A stretch of DNA of 64,000 bases from Pseudomonas sp. R5-89-07 (GTDB lineage Bacteria > Pseudomonadota > Gammaproteobacteria > Pseudomonadales > Pseudomonadaceae). How positions within the stretch are numbered: position 1 is the first letter of the stretch; each line of letters begins with the position of its first letter. The notes below the pieces were generated by a model. That model worked only from the letters and a program-made list of their open reading frames with translations. It was not told the origin of the DNA and ran no database searches. The DNA is taken from contig NZ_CP027727.1 of NCBI RefSeq assembly GCF_003851685.1, forward strand, positions 1,612,001 to 1,676,000, written 5' to 3'. Positions 35,277 through 43,739 of the stretch are shown one piece after another. Made by a program: the position numbers and the translations under genes.

Positions 35277-36503
35277 TCAGGCAGGCTGCGCCACCAGGCT
35301 ATTGCTCACCTTGCGCCCGAGCACCAGTACGGTGGCAAAACCACATCCCACCAACACCGTGGCCAGGCTCAACAACACCGAGCTACCCATCTGATCGACA
35401 ATGCGCCCACCAAAGAATGAGCCCAGGGCAATGATCACCTGAAACAGCGCCACAAACAGTGGCATGCCGCGTTCTACATCCTTGGGCGCGACGACAAACA
35501 TCCAGATGCTGGCGCAGGCCGGGAAGGCGCCGAAGGCGAAGCCCCAGAGGGCGATCAGCATCGCTGCGCCGGTCATGCCGGTGGCGAAGTAGGGGAACAG
35601 CGCGGTGCTGGTACCGATCATCAGTGCAACGAGTAGCAGGGTGTTGCGTACGCTGCGGTTGGCGGCGAAGCCAGCGAAGATGTTACCCATCACGCCCGCC
35701 ACGCCATACAACAGCAACAGCGAACCAATGGTTGGTCCGTCAAAGCCTGAGCTGTGTTTGAAAAAGGGCGCGACATAGGTGTACGCGGCAAAGTGGGCCA
35801 GGCCGATCAGCAGGACGGCGATCAACCCGACCCGAGCTTGTGGGTTGATAAACAAGGCAGGCAGGTCGCGGATCTCAATGGCTTTTTCCGGGGTGAGGCG
35901 GGGCAGCAGGAAGATCTGCGCCAGCAGCACCGGAATACCCACCAGCGCGGTAACGAGAAAGGTCATACGCCAGCCCATCAGACCACTGAGCCAGGTACCG
36001 ACAGGCACGCCCAATACGGTGGCCAGGGTCACGCCCATCATGATGATCGAGGTGGCTTTCGCAACACCCACGCCCTTGGGCGCCAGCCGCCCGCTGAGCG
36101 CAATGGCCGTCGCCCAGAAGCCACCAATGCTGATGCCGAGCAAGACGCGACCAAACAGCAGCAGGCTGAAATCACTGGCGAAAGCCACCACCGAGTTGGC
36201 GATGATCATCACCAGCGTCAGGCCGATCAGCAAATAGCGACGGTCCATGGCGCCGATGCTCACCGACAGGAACGGGGCGGCGAGGGCGGCCATGATACCG
36301 GGCAGCGTCACCATCAGGCCCGCGTGACCGGCGCTGATGCCCAAGTCGCTGGCGACATCATTAAGTACGCCCACCGGGAGAAATTCGCTGGTCACCAGGG
36401 CAAAAGCACCCACGGCGACCGAAAGAATCGCCAGCCACTGTTGTTTGACGCTTTGTTGATTATGTTCGGGAGGCCCGCTAGGGGCCTGGCTCGCGCTTGG
36501 CAT
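35277..36503 (-). CDS. MFS efflux transporter (DHA1 family)
   Basis: A 408-aa twelve-segment major facilitator. The N-terminal segment ALVTSEFLPVGVLNDVASDLG and motif C-like region GVPVGTWLSGLMGWRMTF place it among DHA1 exporters of the SotB/NepI/YdhP type. It has a cytoplasmic polar N-terminus of about 20 residues. It lies alone between TA genes. Substrate unknown. Confidence 0.88.
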   Translation of the reverse strand: MPSASQAPSGPPEHNQQSVKQQWLAILSVAVGAFALVTSEFLPVGVLNDVASDLGISAGHAGLMVTLPGIMAALAAPFLSVSIGAMDRRYLLIGLTLVMIIANSVVAFASDFSLLLFGRVLLGISIGGFWATAIALSGRLAPKGVGVAKATSIIMMGVTLATVLGVPVGTWLSGLMGWRMTFLVTALVGIPVLLAQIFLLPRLTPEKAIEIRDLPALFINPQARVGLIAVLLIGLAHFAAYTYVAPFFKHSSGFDGPTIGSLLLLYGVAGVMGNIFAGFAANRSVRNTLLLVALMIGTSTALFPYFATGMTGAAMLIALWGFAFGAFPACASIWMFVVAPKDVERGMPLFVALFQVIIALGSFFGGRIVDQMGSSVLLSLATVLVGCGFATVLVLGRKVSNSLVAQPA

Positions 36504-36672
36504 GGGATTGGGTTCCAGGAGGAAGTTCGCCTGAAGCCAGGCGGGAAGGGAATTTGGAAGGGATTATAGGAATCAGTATCGGCAATCGAGCAGGCGGTCG
36601 TTTCGATAGTAATCATCAGTGCTATCGATGTGACGAGTCGTCCGCTTACTCGATCAGCGAGAAGGAACACTT

Positions 36673-36704
36673 AAGCCTACCGACCGGTTTTCAGCAGGCT
36701 TTTT
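36673..36704 (+). terminator. orphan terminator-like hairpin
   Basis: AAGCCT (36673-36678) and AGGCTT (36697-36702) with a T5 end on the + strand. No + strand gene precedes it in 36504-36672. It may be a relic, or the end of an unannotated small RNA; the loop is long, so support is weak. Confidence 0.35.
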
Positions 36705-36720
36705 GATTCATCACTGGGCG

Positions 36721-37038
36721 CTAATTCTCATCTCCCTGCAACAACGCGGTGTAGTCTTGCCCTCCGTAAAACACCCCCACGATTGACACCGTTTTGCAAT
36801 CAGGCTTAACCCTGAAGGCAATAATGGTGCTGCGACGATAATGAGTGATGCGCAAGCCCGTTAGCAGGTCGTCGCGTCGCACCCCACGCAAGGGAAGCAG
36901 GGCAGGGCTTTCGCAGTGGCTGACGAGGTTATCTATGAAACGCGCAGCTACAGGAGGGGAGCCGGCATCGCTGATGTAATCTTCGAGTGCATCGAGTTGT
37001 GCCAGGACTCCAGGCGAAAAGACTACGGAGTAGCTCAC
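36721..37038 (-). CDS. ParE/RelE-superfamily toxin
   Basis: A 105-aa toxin with the RelE/ParE fold: FSPGVLAQLDALEDYISDAGSP at the N-terminus, LPLRGVRRDDLLTGLRITHYRRSTIIAFRV in the middle (in part) and the final strand VSIVGVFYGGQDY. ParE relatives poison DNA gyrase; RelE relatives cut mRNA at the ribosome; the sequence is more ParE-like. It overlaps the antitoxin stop by 4 bp. Confidence 0.85.
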   Translation of the reverse strand: MSYSVVFSPGVLAQLDALEDYISDAGSPPVAARFIDNLVSHCESPALLPLRGVRRDDLLTGLRITHYRRSTIIAFRVKPDCKTVSIVGVFYGGQDYTALLQGDEN

Positions 37039-37316
37039 GCTTTTCCTGTGCTTTTACGCTGACGTTTGACTGCCAGATGCGCGCGCACCTGCTCAGCCGA
37101 CAGCCCAAGCTCAGGCTCAGCCTCAAGGGCGGTCGCTGCGGGAATGACTTCGTTCCTCAGCCAGTTTTCCACGGCTCGGTCACGAGCCAGCAGCGCCCGC
37201 AGTCCGTCGCGAATCACTTCACTCTCGGTGGCGTATTCGCCGGCAGCCACCTTGGCTTTGACCAGGGCAGCCATTTCAAGGGGGAGCGTGATGCTCATTT
37301 GCTGGGTTGAGCGCAT
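37035..37316 (-). CDS. ParD-like ribbon-helix-helix antitoxin
   Basis: A 93-aa antitoxin: MSITLPLEMAALVKAKVAAG (RHH DNA-binding strand and helix), then ATESEVIRDGLRALLARD, as in ParD. The C-terminal tail binds the toxin encoded next. ATG 37316 gives a standard N-terminus but has a weak RBS. An in-frame ATG at 37439 has GGGAG upstream and would add 41 residues (METYQFWMDEETPDIG...), so the true start is uncertain. It probably represses its own promoter. Confidence 0.8.
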   Translation of the reverse strand: MRSTQQMSITLPLEMAALVKAKVAAGEYATESEVIRDGLRALLARDRAVENWLRNEVIPAATALEAEPELGLSAEQVRAHLAVKRQRKSTGKA

Positions 37317-37646
37317 TGGGGTGTCCGCCGACAATGGGTAGGATTCAACCCTACTCGACCATTGGCGCGATGCAAGAAGCAACTGATCGATGCCGATATC
37401 CGGCGTCTCTTCGTCCATCCAGAACTGATAGGTTTCCATGAGTGCTACATCTCCCGTTGTGTAAGTCAGGCCGCAAGTATTGACCCGTTTTGACGATTGC
37501 GTGGTCGTAGGCGGCTGATAACCTGCTGATATGTATGACTCAATATGTGTAACAGGGTTATCCGGAAAACCCGTCCCGGCACGCATGGCGTCCCACCGGC
37601 TCCCATACGATAATGCTCGTCACCCTGACCACTTTGGCTCCCTCCC

Positions 37647-38549
37647 GTGATCATCAACTTCGACCTCAACGACCTCCAAGCCTTCCGCGCCGTGGTAGAC
37701 AAGGGCAGTTTTCGCGGCGCCGCCGAAGCTATCCGGATCTCGCAGCCAGCGCTAAGCCGGCGTATCGAAAAGCTTGAGTCCGCACTCGATGTAAAACTGT
37801 TCGAGCGCACCACGCGCAGGGTCAGCCTGACCATGGTCGGGCGAGCGTTCCTGCCCCAGGTCGAACGCATGCTCGACGATCTCGATATCGCCTTGATGGG
37901 CATCAGCAACGTCGCGTCCACGCGCATGGGTAATGTCACCATTGCCTGCGTGCCGTCCACCGCGTACTACTTCATGCCCCACGTAATCTCCGAATTCCAC
38001 AAGTTGTATCCGAAGATTCGCCTGCGGGTACTGGATGCCAGTGCCGGTGAGGTGTGCAATGCGGTAGAAAGTGGCGAAGCGGATTTTGGCGTGAGCTTCA
38101 GCGGCAGCCTGGCGGATGAAGTGGAGTTCGAGTTGTTGCTTCAGGAGCGCTATGTGCTGGCCTGTCGTCGTGACCATCCGTTGGCCACGCGTGAGAGCGT
38201 GACGTGGACCGAAGCCTACGAGCATGACTACATCACGGTGGACAAAACCTCGGGCAACCGCTTCCTGTTGGACCAGGCGCTGCGCGGTGTGCGTGTGAAA
38301 AAGCCGAGTATCTGCGAGACCCACCACGTGACCACGATGATCGGATTGGTGGAGGCGGGCTTGGGTGTGGCGATGGTGCCGTCGATTGCGATGCCGGCGG
38401 GTGAACACCCGATTCTGGTGAGTGTGCCGCTGGTGGAGCCGCACGTGATGCGCAACGTGGGCTTGATCAAGCGCCGCGGGCGAACATTGCCGCCGGCGGC
38501 GCTGGAGTTGGAACGATTAGTGCGGGAGATGCCGTTCCGCTCAGCGTGA
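37647..38549 (+). CDS. LysR-family regulator of the aconitate/tricarballylate cluster
   Basis: A 300-aa LTTR starting at GTG 37647. The N-terminal helix-turn-helix LQAFRAVVDKGSFRGAAEAIRISQPALSRRIEKLE is standard, with an effector-binding domain from about residue 90. It is convergent with the aconitate-isomerase-like gene (9-bp overlap), so it probably controls the adjacent MFS-ais operon, in the position of TcuR-like regulators. Confidence 0.88.
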   Translation: MIINFDLNDLQAFRAVVDKGSFRGAAEAIRISQPALSRRIEKLESALDVKLFERTTRRVSLTMVGRAFLPQVERMLDDLDIALMGISNVASTRMGNVTIACVPSTAYYFMPHVISEFHKLYPKIRLRVLDASAGEVCNAVESGEADFGVSFSGSLADEVEFELLLQERYVLACRRDHPLATRESVTWTEAYEHDYITVDKTSGNRFLLDQALRGVRVKKPSICETHHVTTMIGLVEAGLGVAMVPSIAMPAGEHPILVSVPLVEPHVMRNVGLIKRRGRTLPPAALELERLVREMPFRSA

Positions 38550-39299
38550 CACCGAGTCCAGGCCGGTGGATTGCACCACCGGTTGAGCTTGCGGCGATGC
38601 CAGGAACTGCAGCAGCGCCTTGGCCTCTTCCGGGTGTTCGGCGTTTACTGGAATACCCGCTGCAAAACGGGTAACGGACTGCACGTCTTCCGGGATCTTG
38701 CCGACAAACGTCACGCCCTTGACCGGCAGCAATTCCGCCACCTGCTGCAAGCCGACTTCGTAGTCACCCTTGGCCACCTGCTCGCCCACCGGCACGCGTT
38801 CGATCATGGTGCCCTTGGCCGGCATGCCGAGCTTTTTGAACAGCTCCTTCTCGACATACACACCGCTGGCGCTGTCCGAATACGCCACTGACTTGGCCTT
38901 GCTCAATACGGCCTTGAGTTCGGCGTCGGTGCCGATGTGAGGTTTGACCGCGCCTTCCTTCACCACCAGCCCAATCCGCGAATCCGCCAGTTCCACGCGG
39001 GAAGCCGGGTCGACCTTGCCTTGCTTGATCAGCTCATCCAGGGCGTAGCCGACCATGATCACCACATCGGCGTGTTCGCCACGGGCCAGGCGGTTGGGAA
39101 TCGCTTCCGGCGCCTTGCCCATCGACGGGCCGAGGATGGTGTCGAGGGTGTCACCGCTGTGCTTGGCGTATTGCGGGCCGAGCAATTTGTACGCGGCGGT
39201 GAAGCCGCCGGAGGTCATCACCTTGAGTTCGTCAGCCTGGGCTGACAGCGCCAGGGCGCCGAGCACCATGGCGGTCAGGGTTTTGAACAGCGGCTTCAT
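38541..39299 (-). CDS. periplasmic ModA-like protein, probable aconitate isomerase
   Basis: A 252-aa protein with a 22-residue signal peptide (ALALSAQA) and a mature start [16 protein letters not shown]. The fold is that of a type-2 periplasmic binding protein like ModA ([36 protein letters not shown]), but no ABC transporter is nearby. Aconitate isomerase of Pseudomonas sp. WU-0701, as I recall it, has this length, a 22-residue leader and the same kind of neighbour, a tricarboxylate MFS transporter. The call therefore rests on fold, size and context; a plain substrate-binding protein is the alternative. Its ATG overlaps the MFS stop (ATGA). Confidence 0.6.
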   Translation of the reverse strand: MKPLFKTLTAMVLGALALSAQADELKVMTSGGFTAAYKLLGPQYAKHSGDTLDTILGPSMGKAPEAIPNRLARGEHADVVIMVGYALDELIKQGKVDPASRVELADSRIGLVVKEGAVKPHIGTDAELKAVLSKAKSVAYSDSASGVYVEKELFKKLGMPAKGTMIERVPVGEQVAKGDYEVGLQQVAELLPVKGVTFVGKIPEDVQSVTRFAAGIPVNAEHPEEAKALLQFLASPQAQPVVQSTGLDSVSR

Positions 39300-40603
39300 T
39301 GCGCGGCCCCCTGCATGACCTGGCCACGGGTGTTGGCACGGCGATACAGCGCGAGGGTAGAGCACAGCGCGCATAGCGCAGCGAACATCATCCAGTAGGC
39401 GGGTGAAGCCTTGTCTTCGGTGATATGGATGAACCAGGTGGAGATCGCGGGCGTGAAGCCACCGAAGACCGCGGTGGCCAGGCTATAGGCCAGGGAGAAG
39501 CCCGCAACGCGTACTTCCACCGGCATGATTTCAGTCAGCGCCGGGATCATTGCGCCGTTGTACATGCCGTAGAGGAAGGAGAACCACAGCAGGGTTTCCA
39601 GCATGTGCGCAAAGCTTGGCGCGTTGACCACGTAGGACAACGCTGGATAAGCCGTGAGAACGGTCAGCACGGTCATGGCGATCAGTACCGGCTTGCGGCC
39701 AAAGCGGTCGCTCAGGGTGCCGCCGATCGGTAGCCAGACAAAGTTGGACACTGCCACCAGCAAGGTCACCAGCAGCGCGTCGGAGGTGCTCAGTTGCAGC
39801 ACAGTCTTACCGAAGGTGGGTGCGTACACGGTGATCAGGTAGAACGCGGTGGTGGTCATTGCCACCATCAGCATGCCGCCGATCACCACGGTCCAGTTCT
39901 TCACCAGGGTGGCCATCACTTCACGCATGGTCGGGCGATGCTTGCGTTTGGCGAACTCTTCGGTTTCCTGCAGGTTGCGTCGCAGCACGAAGATAAACGG
40001 AATGATCACGCAACCGACGGCGAACGGAATGCGCCAGCCCCAATCGGCCACCACGGCCGGTTCCATCCATACGTTCAAGCCATAGCCCAGTGCGGCGGCG
40101 ACCACAATGGAGATCTGCTGGCTGCCCGATTGCCAGCTGGTATAGAAACCCTTGCGGCCGGGCGTGGCCATCTCGGACAGGTACACCGACACCCCGCCCA
40201 ATTCCGCACCGGCCGAGAAGCCCTGCAGCAGACGACCCAGCAGCACCAGCAACGGCGCCCACAGGCCAATGGTGTGATAACCGGGCACCAGCACGATCAA
40301 CAGCGTGCCGCTGGCCATGATCGACAGGGTCACGATCAAGCCTTTGCGACGACCCACGTCGTCGATATAGGCACCCAGGATGATCGCGCCCAAAGGACGC
40401 ATCAGGAAGCCTGCACCGAACACGGCAAAGGTCATCATTAATGATGCAAATTCATTGGCGGCGGGGAAGAAGGCGGCAGCGATGTAGGTGGCGTAGAACC
40501 CGAACAGGAAGAAATCGAACTGTTCGAGGAAGTTGCCCGAAGTGACGCGTAATACGGCGCCTACTTTCGAGGGGGCAGCCGCAGGCCGGGAAGGGCTAGT
40601 CAT
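39296..40603 (-). CDS. MFS tricarboxylate/proton symporter (CitA/TcuC-like)
   Basis: A 435-aa MFS member of the metabolite:H+ symporter family. The N-terminal segment [20 protein letters not shown] and [20 protein letters not shown] are characteristic of CitA/TcuC and KgtP relatives. Motif A-like loops (DDVGRRKG and DRFGRKP) occur in both halves. It is coupled to the downstream ais-like gene, so cis/trans-aconitate, citrate or tricarballylate are likely substrates. Confidence 0.85.
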   Translation of the reverse strand: MTSPSRPAAAPSKVGAVLRVTSGNFLEQFDFFLFGFYATYIAAAFFPAANEFASLMMTFAVFGAGFLMRPLGAIILGAYIDDVGRRKGLIVTLSIMASGTLLIVLVPGYHTIGLWAPLLVLLGRLLQGFSAGAELGGVSVYLSEMATPGRKGFYTSWQSGSQQISIVVAAALGYGLNVWMEPAVVADWGWRIPFAVGCVIIPFIFVLRRNLQETEEFAKRKHRPTMREVMATLVKNWTVVIGGMLMVAMTTTAFYLITVYAPTFGKTVLQLSTSDALLVTLLVAVSNFVWLPIGGTLSDRFGRKPVLIAMTVLTVLTAYPALSYVVNAPSFAHMLETLLWFSFLYGMYNGAMIPALTEIMPVEVRVAGFSLAYSLATAVFGGFTPAISTWFIHITEDKASPAYWMMFAALCALCSTLALYRRANTRGQVMQGAAQ

Positions 40604-40800
40604 GGTTTTGTGTCTCCAGCGTTCTTTTTAAAGTGCTTGTTTCGCTTAAGACTTGGGATAGTGGCTGACACATTTAGAAATGATAAGTGACAAATTTGGA
40701 TGGATTGATGTGTCTTGGCTATCAATCGAGGCGCCGGCCTGAAGCCCGGCCTTGTTCTATGCTTGAAGCTGTGTCCAATTCTTACGGACGGGAGGTGGCT

Positions 40801-40947
40801 ATGGGCAATGAACCGAAGCAGCACAACGAGCCGGACAGCGAGCAGCCCTCGCAGCGGCATGAAGAAGAAAAACCGCAAACCTGGAAACATCCGGACGACG
40901 GCACCGAGCTTTCCGAGCGGGATCAGGAATTCCCCTTGAAACCCTGA
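40801..40947 (+). CDS. small hydrophilic protein, 48 aa
   Basis: ATG 40801 preceded by GGGAGG (7 nt) opens a 48-residue highly charged protein (MGNEPKQHNEPDSEQP..., ...WKHPDDGTELSERDQEFP). No hydrophobic segment; likely disordered. Similar short acidic proteins occur in pseudomonads without known function. A REP pair follows. Confidence 0.6.
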   Translation: MGNEPKQHNEPDSEQPSQRHEEEKPQTWKHPDDGTELSERDQEFPLKP

Positions 40948-40970
40948 TTTCAAGCACAACGCAGTACAAC

Positions 40971-41060
40971 TGTGGGAGTGGGCTTGCCCGCGATTGCGGT
41001 GTGTCAGTCAACCCATGTGTTGGCTGATACACCGCAATCGCGGGCAAGCCCACTCCTACT
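40971..41060. repeat. REP pair (inverted) downstream of the small protein gene
   Basis: Two 36-bp arms (40972-41007 and 41024-41059) each contain a GTGGGAGTGGGCTTGCCCGC-type REP core and form one long hairpin around 16 bp. This is the common P. fluorescens-group intergenic repeat (REPIN type). It may end transcription of the 40801 gene. Confidence 0.92.
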
Positions 41061-41106
41061 TTCATAGGTGCACGGCGCTACGGGAAATTATTTGACATAT
41101 TTGATT

Positions 41107-41116
41107 TGTGATCACA
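41107..41116. promoter_or_regulatory. palindrome TGTGATCACA upstream of the GntR gene
   Basis: A perfect 10-bp palindrome in an AT-rich stretch, 37 bp upstream of the GntR start. A position and symmetry suited to autoregulation by the FCD-type GntR; CRP/Vfr half-site similarity is the alternative. Confidence 0.4.
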
Positions 41117-41153
41117 TATTGGAGCCATAAGCATCACAAGACAGGTTTTCCTC

Positions 41154-41876
41154 ATGACAGACGGTCCTTTGCTCCTGCCCACCCTGCGCCAGGTCTCCCG
41201 CGATACCCTGCAAGACCAGGTCTACCGCCAGATCCGCGAAGCGCTGATGAGCGGTCGCTTCCAGCCCGGCCAGAAACTCACCATTCGCGGCCTTGCCGAA
41301 GCCCTCGGTTCCAGCCCCATGCCAGTGCGCGAAGCGCTGCAGCGCCTCAGCGCTGAAAACGCCTTTGAAGTCACCGAAACTTCACGCCTTCGGGTCCGCC
41401 TGATGACGGTGGAGCGTTTGCGCGAAATTCGCGACGCGCGCGTCGCCCTCGAAGGGCTGCTGGCGGAAAAGGCCGTGCTGCTTCTGCAAAAAACCGACCT
41501 CGATAAAATCACCGACCTGTGTCGGCAGATGCAGCATGCCGCCGACGAAGTTGATGTGTCCCGCTATCTGTGGACCAACTTCGCCTTTCACCGGCGTATC
41601 TATGCGGTGGCGCAAGCCGAATTGACCATGGCCGCCGTGGAGAATTTCTGGCTGCACATGGGGCCGTGTTTTGCGCTGGTCGCACCGGATAAAGCCCACC
41701 TGCAACGCTCGATGGAAGCGCATACGCGCATCGTTGAAGCCCTGGCCGCCCGCGATGGCGCTGGCGCTCGCGCGGCGGTGACCGACGATATCATGCAGGC
41801 CGCCGATTCCCTGGCGCGCCTGCTCGTCAAGAACGACCGTGTGCGGTCGTCTGTTTCAGGAGGTAAACGTGCATGA
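41154..41876 (+). CDS. GntR-family regulator (FCD domain)
   Basis: A 240-aa FadR-subfamily regulator: winged helix about 14-80 (QVYRQIREALMSGRFQPGQKL, MPVREALQRLSAE) and an FCD effector domain (about 88-215) with the metal-binding Asp/His set suggested by RDARVALEG and NFAFHRRIYAVA. It overlaps the SDR gene in ATGA, so it heads the GntR-SDR-BKACE-MFS operon and probably represses it until a substrate binds. Confidence 0.9.
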   Translation: MTDGPLLLPTLRQVSRDTLQDQVYRQIREALMSGRFQPGQKLTIRGLAEALGSSPMPVREALQRLSAENAFEVTETSRLRVRLMTVERLREIRDARVALEGLLAEKAVLLLQKTDLDKITDLCRQMQHAADEVDVSRYLWTNFAFHRRIYAVAQAELTMAAVENFWLHMGPCFALVAPDKAHLQRSMEAHTRIVEALAARDGAGARAAVTDDIMQAADSLARLLVKNDRVRSSVSGGKRA

Positions 41877-42661
41877 GTGTCTTACAACGGCTGCAGCCTT
41901 ATCCCGGCTTACGTGTGTTGATTTCCGGCGGCGCCGCAGGCATCGGCGAGGTATTGGCGGCGGCGTATCTGGAGGCCGGCGCCCAGGTGCATGTGTGTGA
42001 TGTCAGCGAATCGGCTCTGGCGGCGTTTCGCGATAAATATCCAGGCAGCCTGGCCACCCGTGCCGATGTGAGCGACGCCGATCAGATCGAGGCGGTGTTC
42101 AAGCTGCAGCGCGAGCATTTCGGTGGCCTTGATGTGCTGGTCAACAACGCGGGTATCGCCGGGCCGACGGGCGGAATCGACACGATCAGCGATGCCGAAT
42201 GGCAAGCCACCATCAACATCAATCTCACCGCGCAATACCGCTTTGCCCACCATGCGGTGCCGATGCTCAAGGAATCGTCCCACGCCCATTTGCTGCATAT
42301 CGCCTCGGTGGCGGGGCGCCTCGGCTACGCGTGGCGCACACCCTATGCGGCGACGAAATGGGCCATCGTCGGCCTGATGAAATCCCTCGCTTCGGAGCTG
42401 GGCGAAAGCGACATCCGCGTCAACGCCTTGCTGCCCGGCATCGTCGAAGGCCCGCGCATGGACAGCGTGATCCGTGCCCGCGCCGAGCAGGTCGGCGTAC
42501 CCGAAGCCCAGATGCGCCAGGAATACCTCAACAAGATTTCCCTCAAGCGCATGGTGACCGCCGAAGACGTGGCCGCCATGGCGTTGTTTCTCTGTTCGCC
42601 CGCCGCCCGCAACGTGACCGGCCAGGCGATCAGTGTCGACGGTAACGTCGAGTACCTGTAA
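41873..42661 (+). CDS. short-chain dehydrogenase/reductase, probable beta-hydroxy acid dehydrogenase
   Basis: A 262-aa classical SDR: cofactor motif GGAAGIG (about 20-26), CDVSE at the end of beta-2 (acidic residue favours NAD), NNAG, catalytic Ser of HIASVAG and YAATK. It is followed by the BKACE gene, which needs a beta-keto acid; this suggests oxidation of a beta-hydroxy acid to that keto acid. The substrate is not known. Confidence 0.88.
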   Translation: MSVLQRLQPYPGLRVLISGGAAGIGEVLAAAYLEAGAQVHVCDVSESALAAFRDKYPGSLATRADVSDADQIEAVFKLQREHFGGLDVLVNNAGIAGPTGGIDTISDAEWQATININLTAQYRFAHHAVPMLKESSHAHLLHIASVAGRLGYAWRTPYAATKWAIVGLMKSLASELGESDIRVNALLPGIVEGPRMDSVIRARAEQVGVPEAQMRQEYLNKISLKRMVTAEDVAAMALFLCSPAARNVTGQAISVDGNVEYL

Positions 42662-42704
42662 GCCACGCAAGAACACATCGCGCTGCACCCAGGATTTTTT
42701 TCAT

Positions 42705-42712
42705 AAGAATAA
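42705..42712 (+). promoter_or_regulatory. A-rich Hfq/Crc-type motif at the BKACE gene
   Basis: AAGAATAA fits AAnAAnAA and lies just upstream of the RBS (CGGAG) of the gene at 42729. Confidence 0.4.
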
Positions 42713-42728
42713 AAGTCGGAGAATCGTC

Positions 42729-43661
42729 ATGTCCAAAAATCGACCTGTCATCATCACCTGCGCCGTGACCGGTGCCATTCACACGCCATCGATGTCGCCG
42801 CATTTGCCGATCACCGCCAAGGAAATTGCCGACGCCGCCATCGGCGCCGCCGAGGCGGGCGCGGCGATTGTTCACCTGCATGCCCGTGACCCGCTTGACG
42901 GTCGTCCCAGCCAGGACCCGGCGCTGTTCGCCGAGTTCTTGCCGCACATCAAAGCCGCCAGTGACGTGGTGATCAATATCACCACCGGCGGCGCGCCGAC
43001 CATGGGCGTGGAAGAGCGCTTGCAACCGGTGATGCAGTTCAAGCCGGAACTGGCCTCACTGAACATGGGCTCGATGAACTTCGGCCTGTACGAAATGCTC
43101 AACCGCTTCACCGAATTCAAGCATGACTGGGAGCGGCCTTATCTGGAAGAAAGTGACGACCGGATCTTCCGTAACACCTTCCGCGACATCACCCACATCC
43201 TCAATTCGTGCGCTGAGAACCGCACCCGCTTTGAGATCGAGTGCTACGACATCGGCCACCTCTACACCGCCGCCCATTTCCTGGAGCGCGGCCTGCTCAA
43301 ACCGCCGCTGTTCATCCAATCGGTGTTCGGCCTGCGTGGCGGTATCGGCGGGCACCCGGAAGATCTGGCACACATGCGCCGCACCGCCGACCGCCTGTTT
43401 GGTGACGATTACGTGTGGTCAATCCTCGGCGCCGGGCGTGGGCAGATTCCGTTGGCGACCATGGGCCTGTCGATGGGCAGCAATGCGCGGGTGGGCCTGG
43501 AAGATTCACTGTGGGATGGCCCGGGCAAGCTGGCGGCGTCGAATGCCGACCAGGTCCGGCGTATTCGCACAGTGATCGAAGCCCTCGGGCACCGGGTCGC
43601 GACGCCAGACGAAGCACGGGAAATCCTCGGGCTCAAGGGGCGCGACCAAGTCAATTTCTAA
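42729..43661 (+). CDS. BKACE (beta-keto acid cleavage enzyme, DUF849)
   Basis: A 310-aa member of the BKACE family (type enzyme 3-keto-5-aminohexanoate cleavage enzyme, Kce). The Zn-binding loop AAIVHLHARDP, the opening PVIITCAVTGAIHTP and the C-terminal GAGRGQIPLATMGLSMG are conserved. These enzymes condense a beta-keto acid with acetyl-CoA and release acetoacetate plus a new acyl-CoA. Substrate specificity varies widely in the family, and the adjacent SDR and MFS genes would supply and import the precursor. Confidence 0.9.
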   Translation: MSKNRPVIITCAVTGAIHTPSMSPHLPITAKEIADAAIGAAEAGAAIVHLHARDPLDGRPSQDPALFAEFLPHIKAASDVVINITTGGAPTMGVEERLQPVMQFKPELASLNMGSMNFGLYEMLNRFTEFKHDWERPYLEESDDRIFRNTFRDITHILNSCAENRTRFEIECYDIGHLYTAAHFLERGLLKPPLFIQSVFGLRGGIGGHPEDLAHMRRTADRLFGDDYVWSILGAGRGQIPLATMGLSMGSNARVGLEDSLWDGPGKLAASNADQVRRIRTVIEALGHRVATPDEAREILGLKGRDQVNF

Positions 43662-43716
43662 TACCGTTTTTTAATTGAAACCAAGGCCGCGTCACGGCGC
43701 GGCCGGCATCCCGCAC

Positions 43717-43724
43717 AACAACAA
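43717..43724 (+). promoter_or_regulatory. Hfq/Crc-type CA motif at the MFS gene
   Basis: AACAACAA immediately upstream of the Shine-Dalgarno AAGGGG of the gene at 43740; a perfect AAnAAnAA match. Confidence 0.55.
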
Positions 43725-43739
43725 TAAGGGGATAACACC

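Noticed and set aside
40971..41060. CRISPR-like array at the REP pairs
   Set aside because: Only two inverted copies, no regular spacers; these are REP hairpins.
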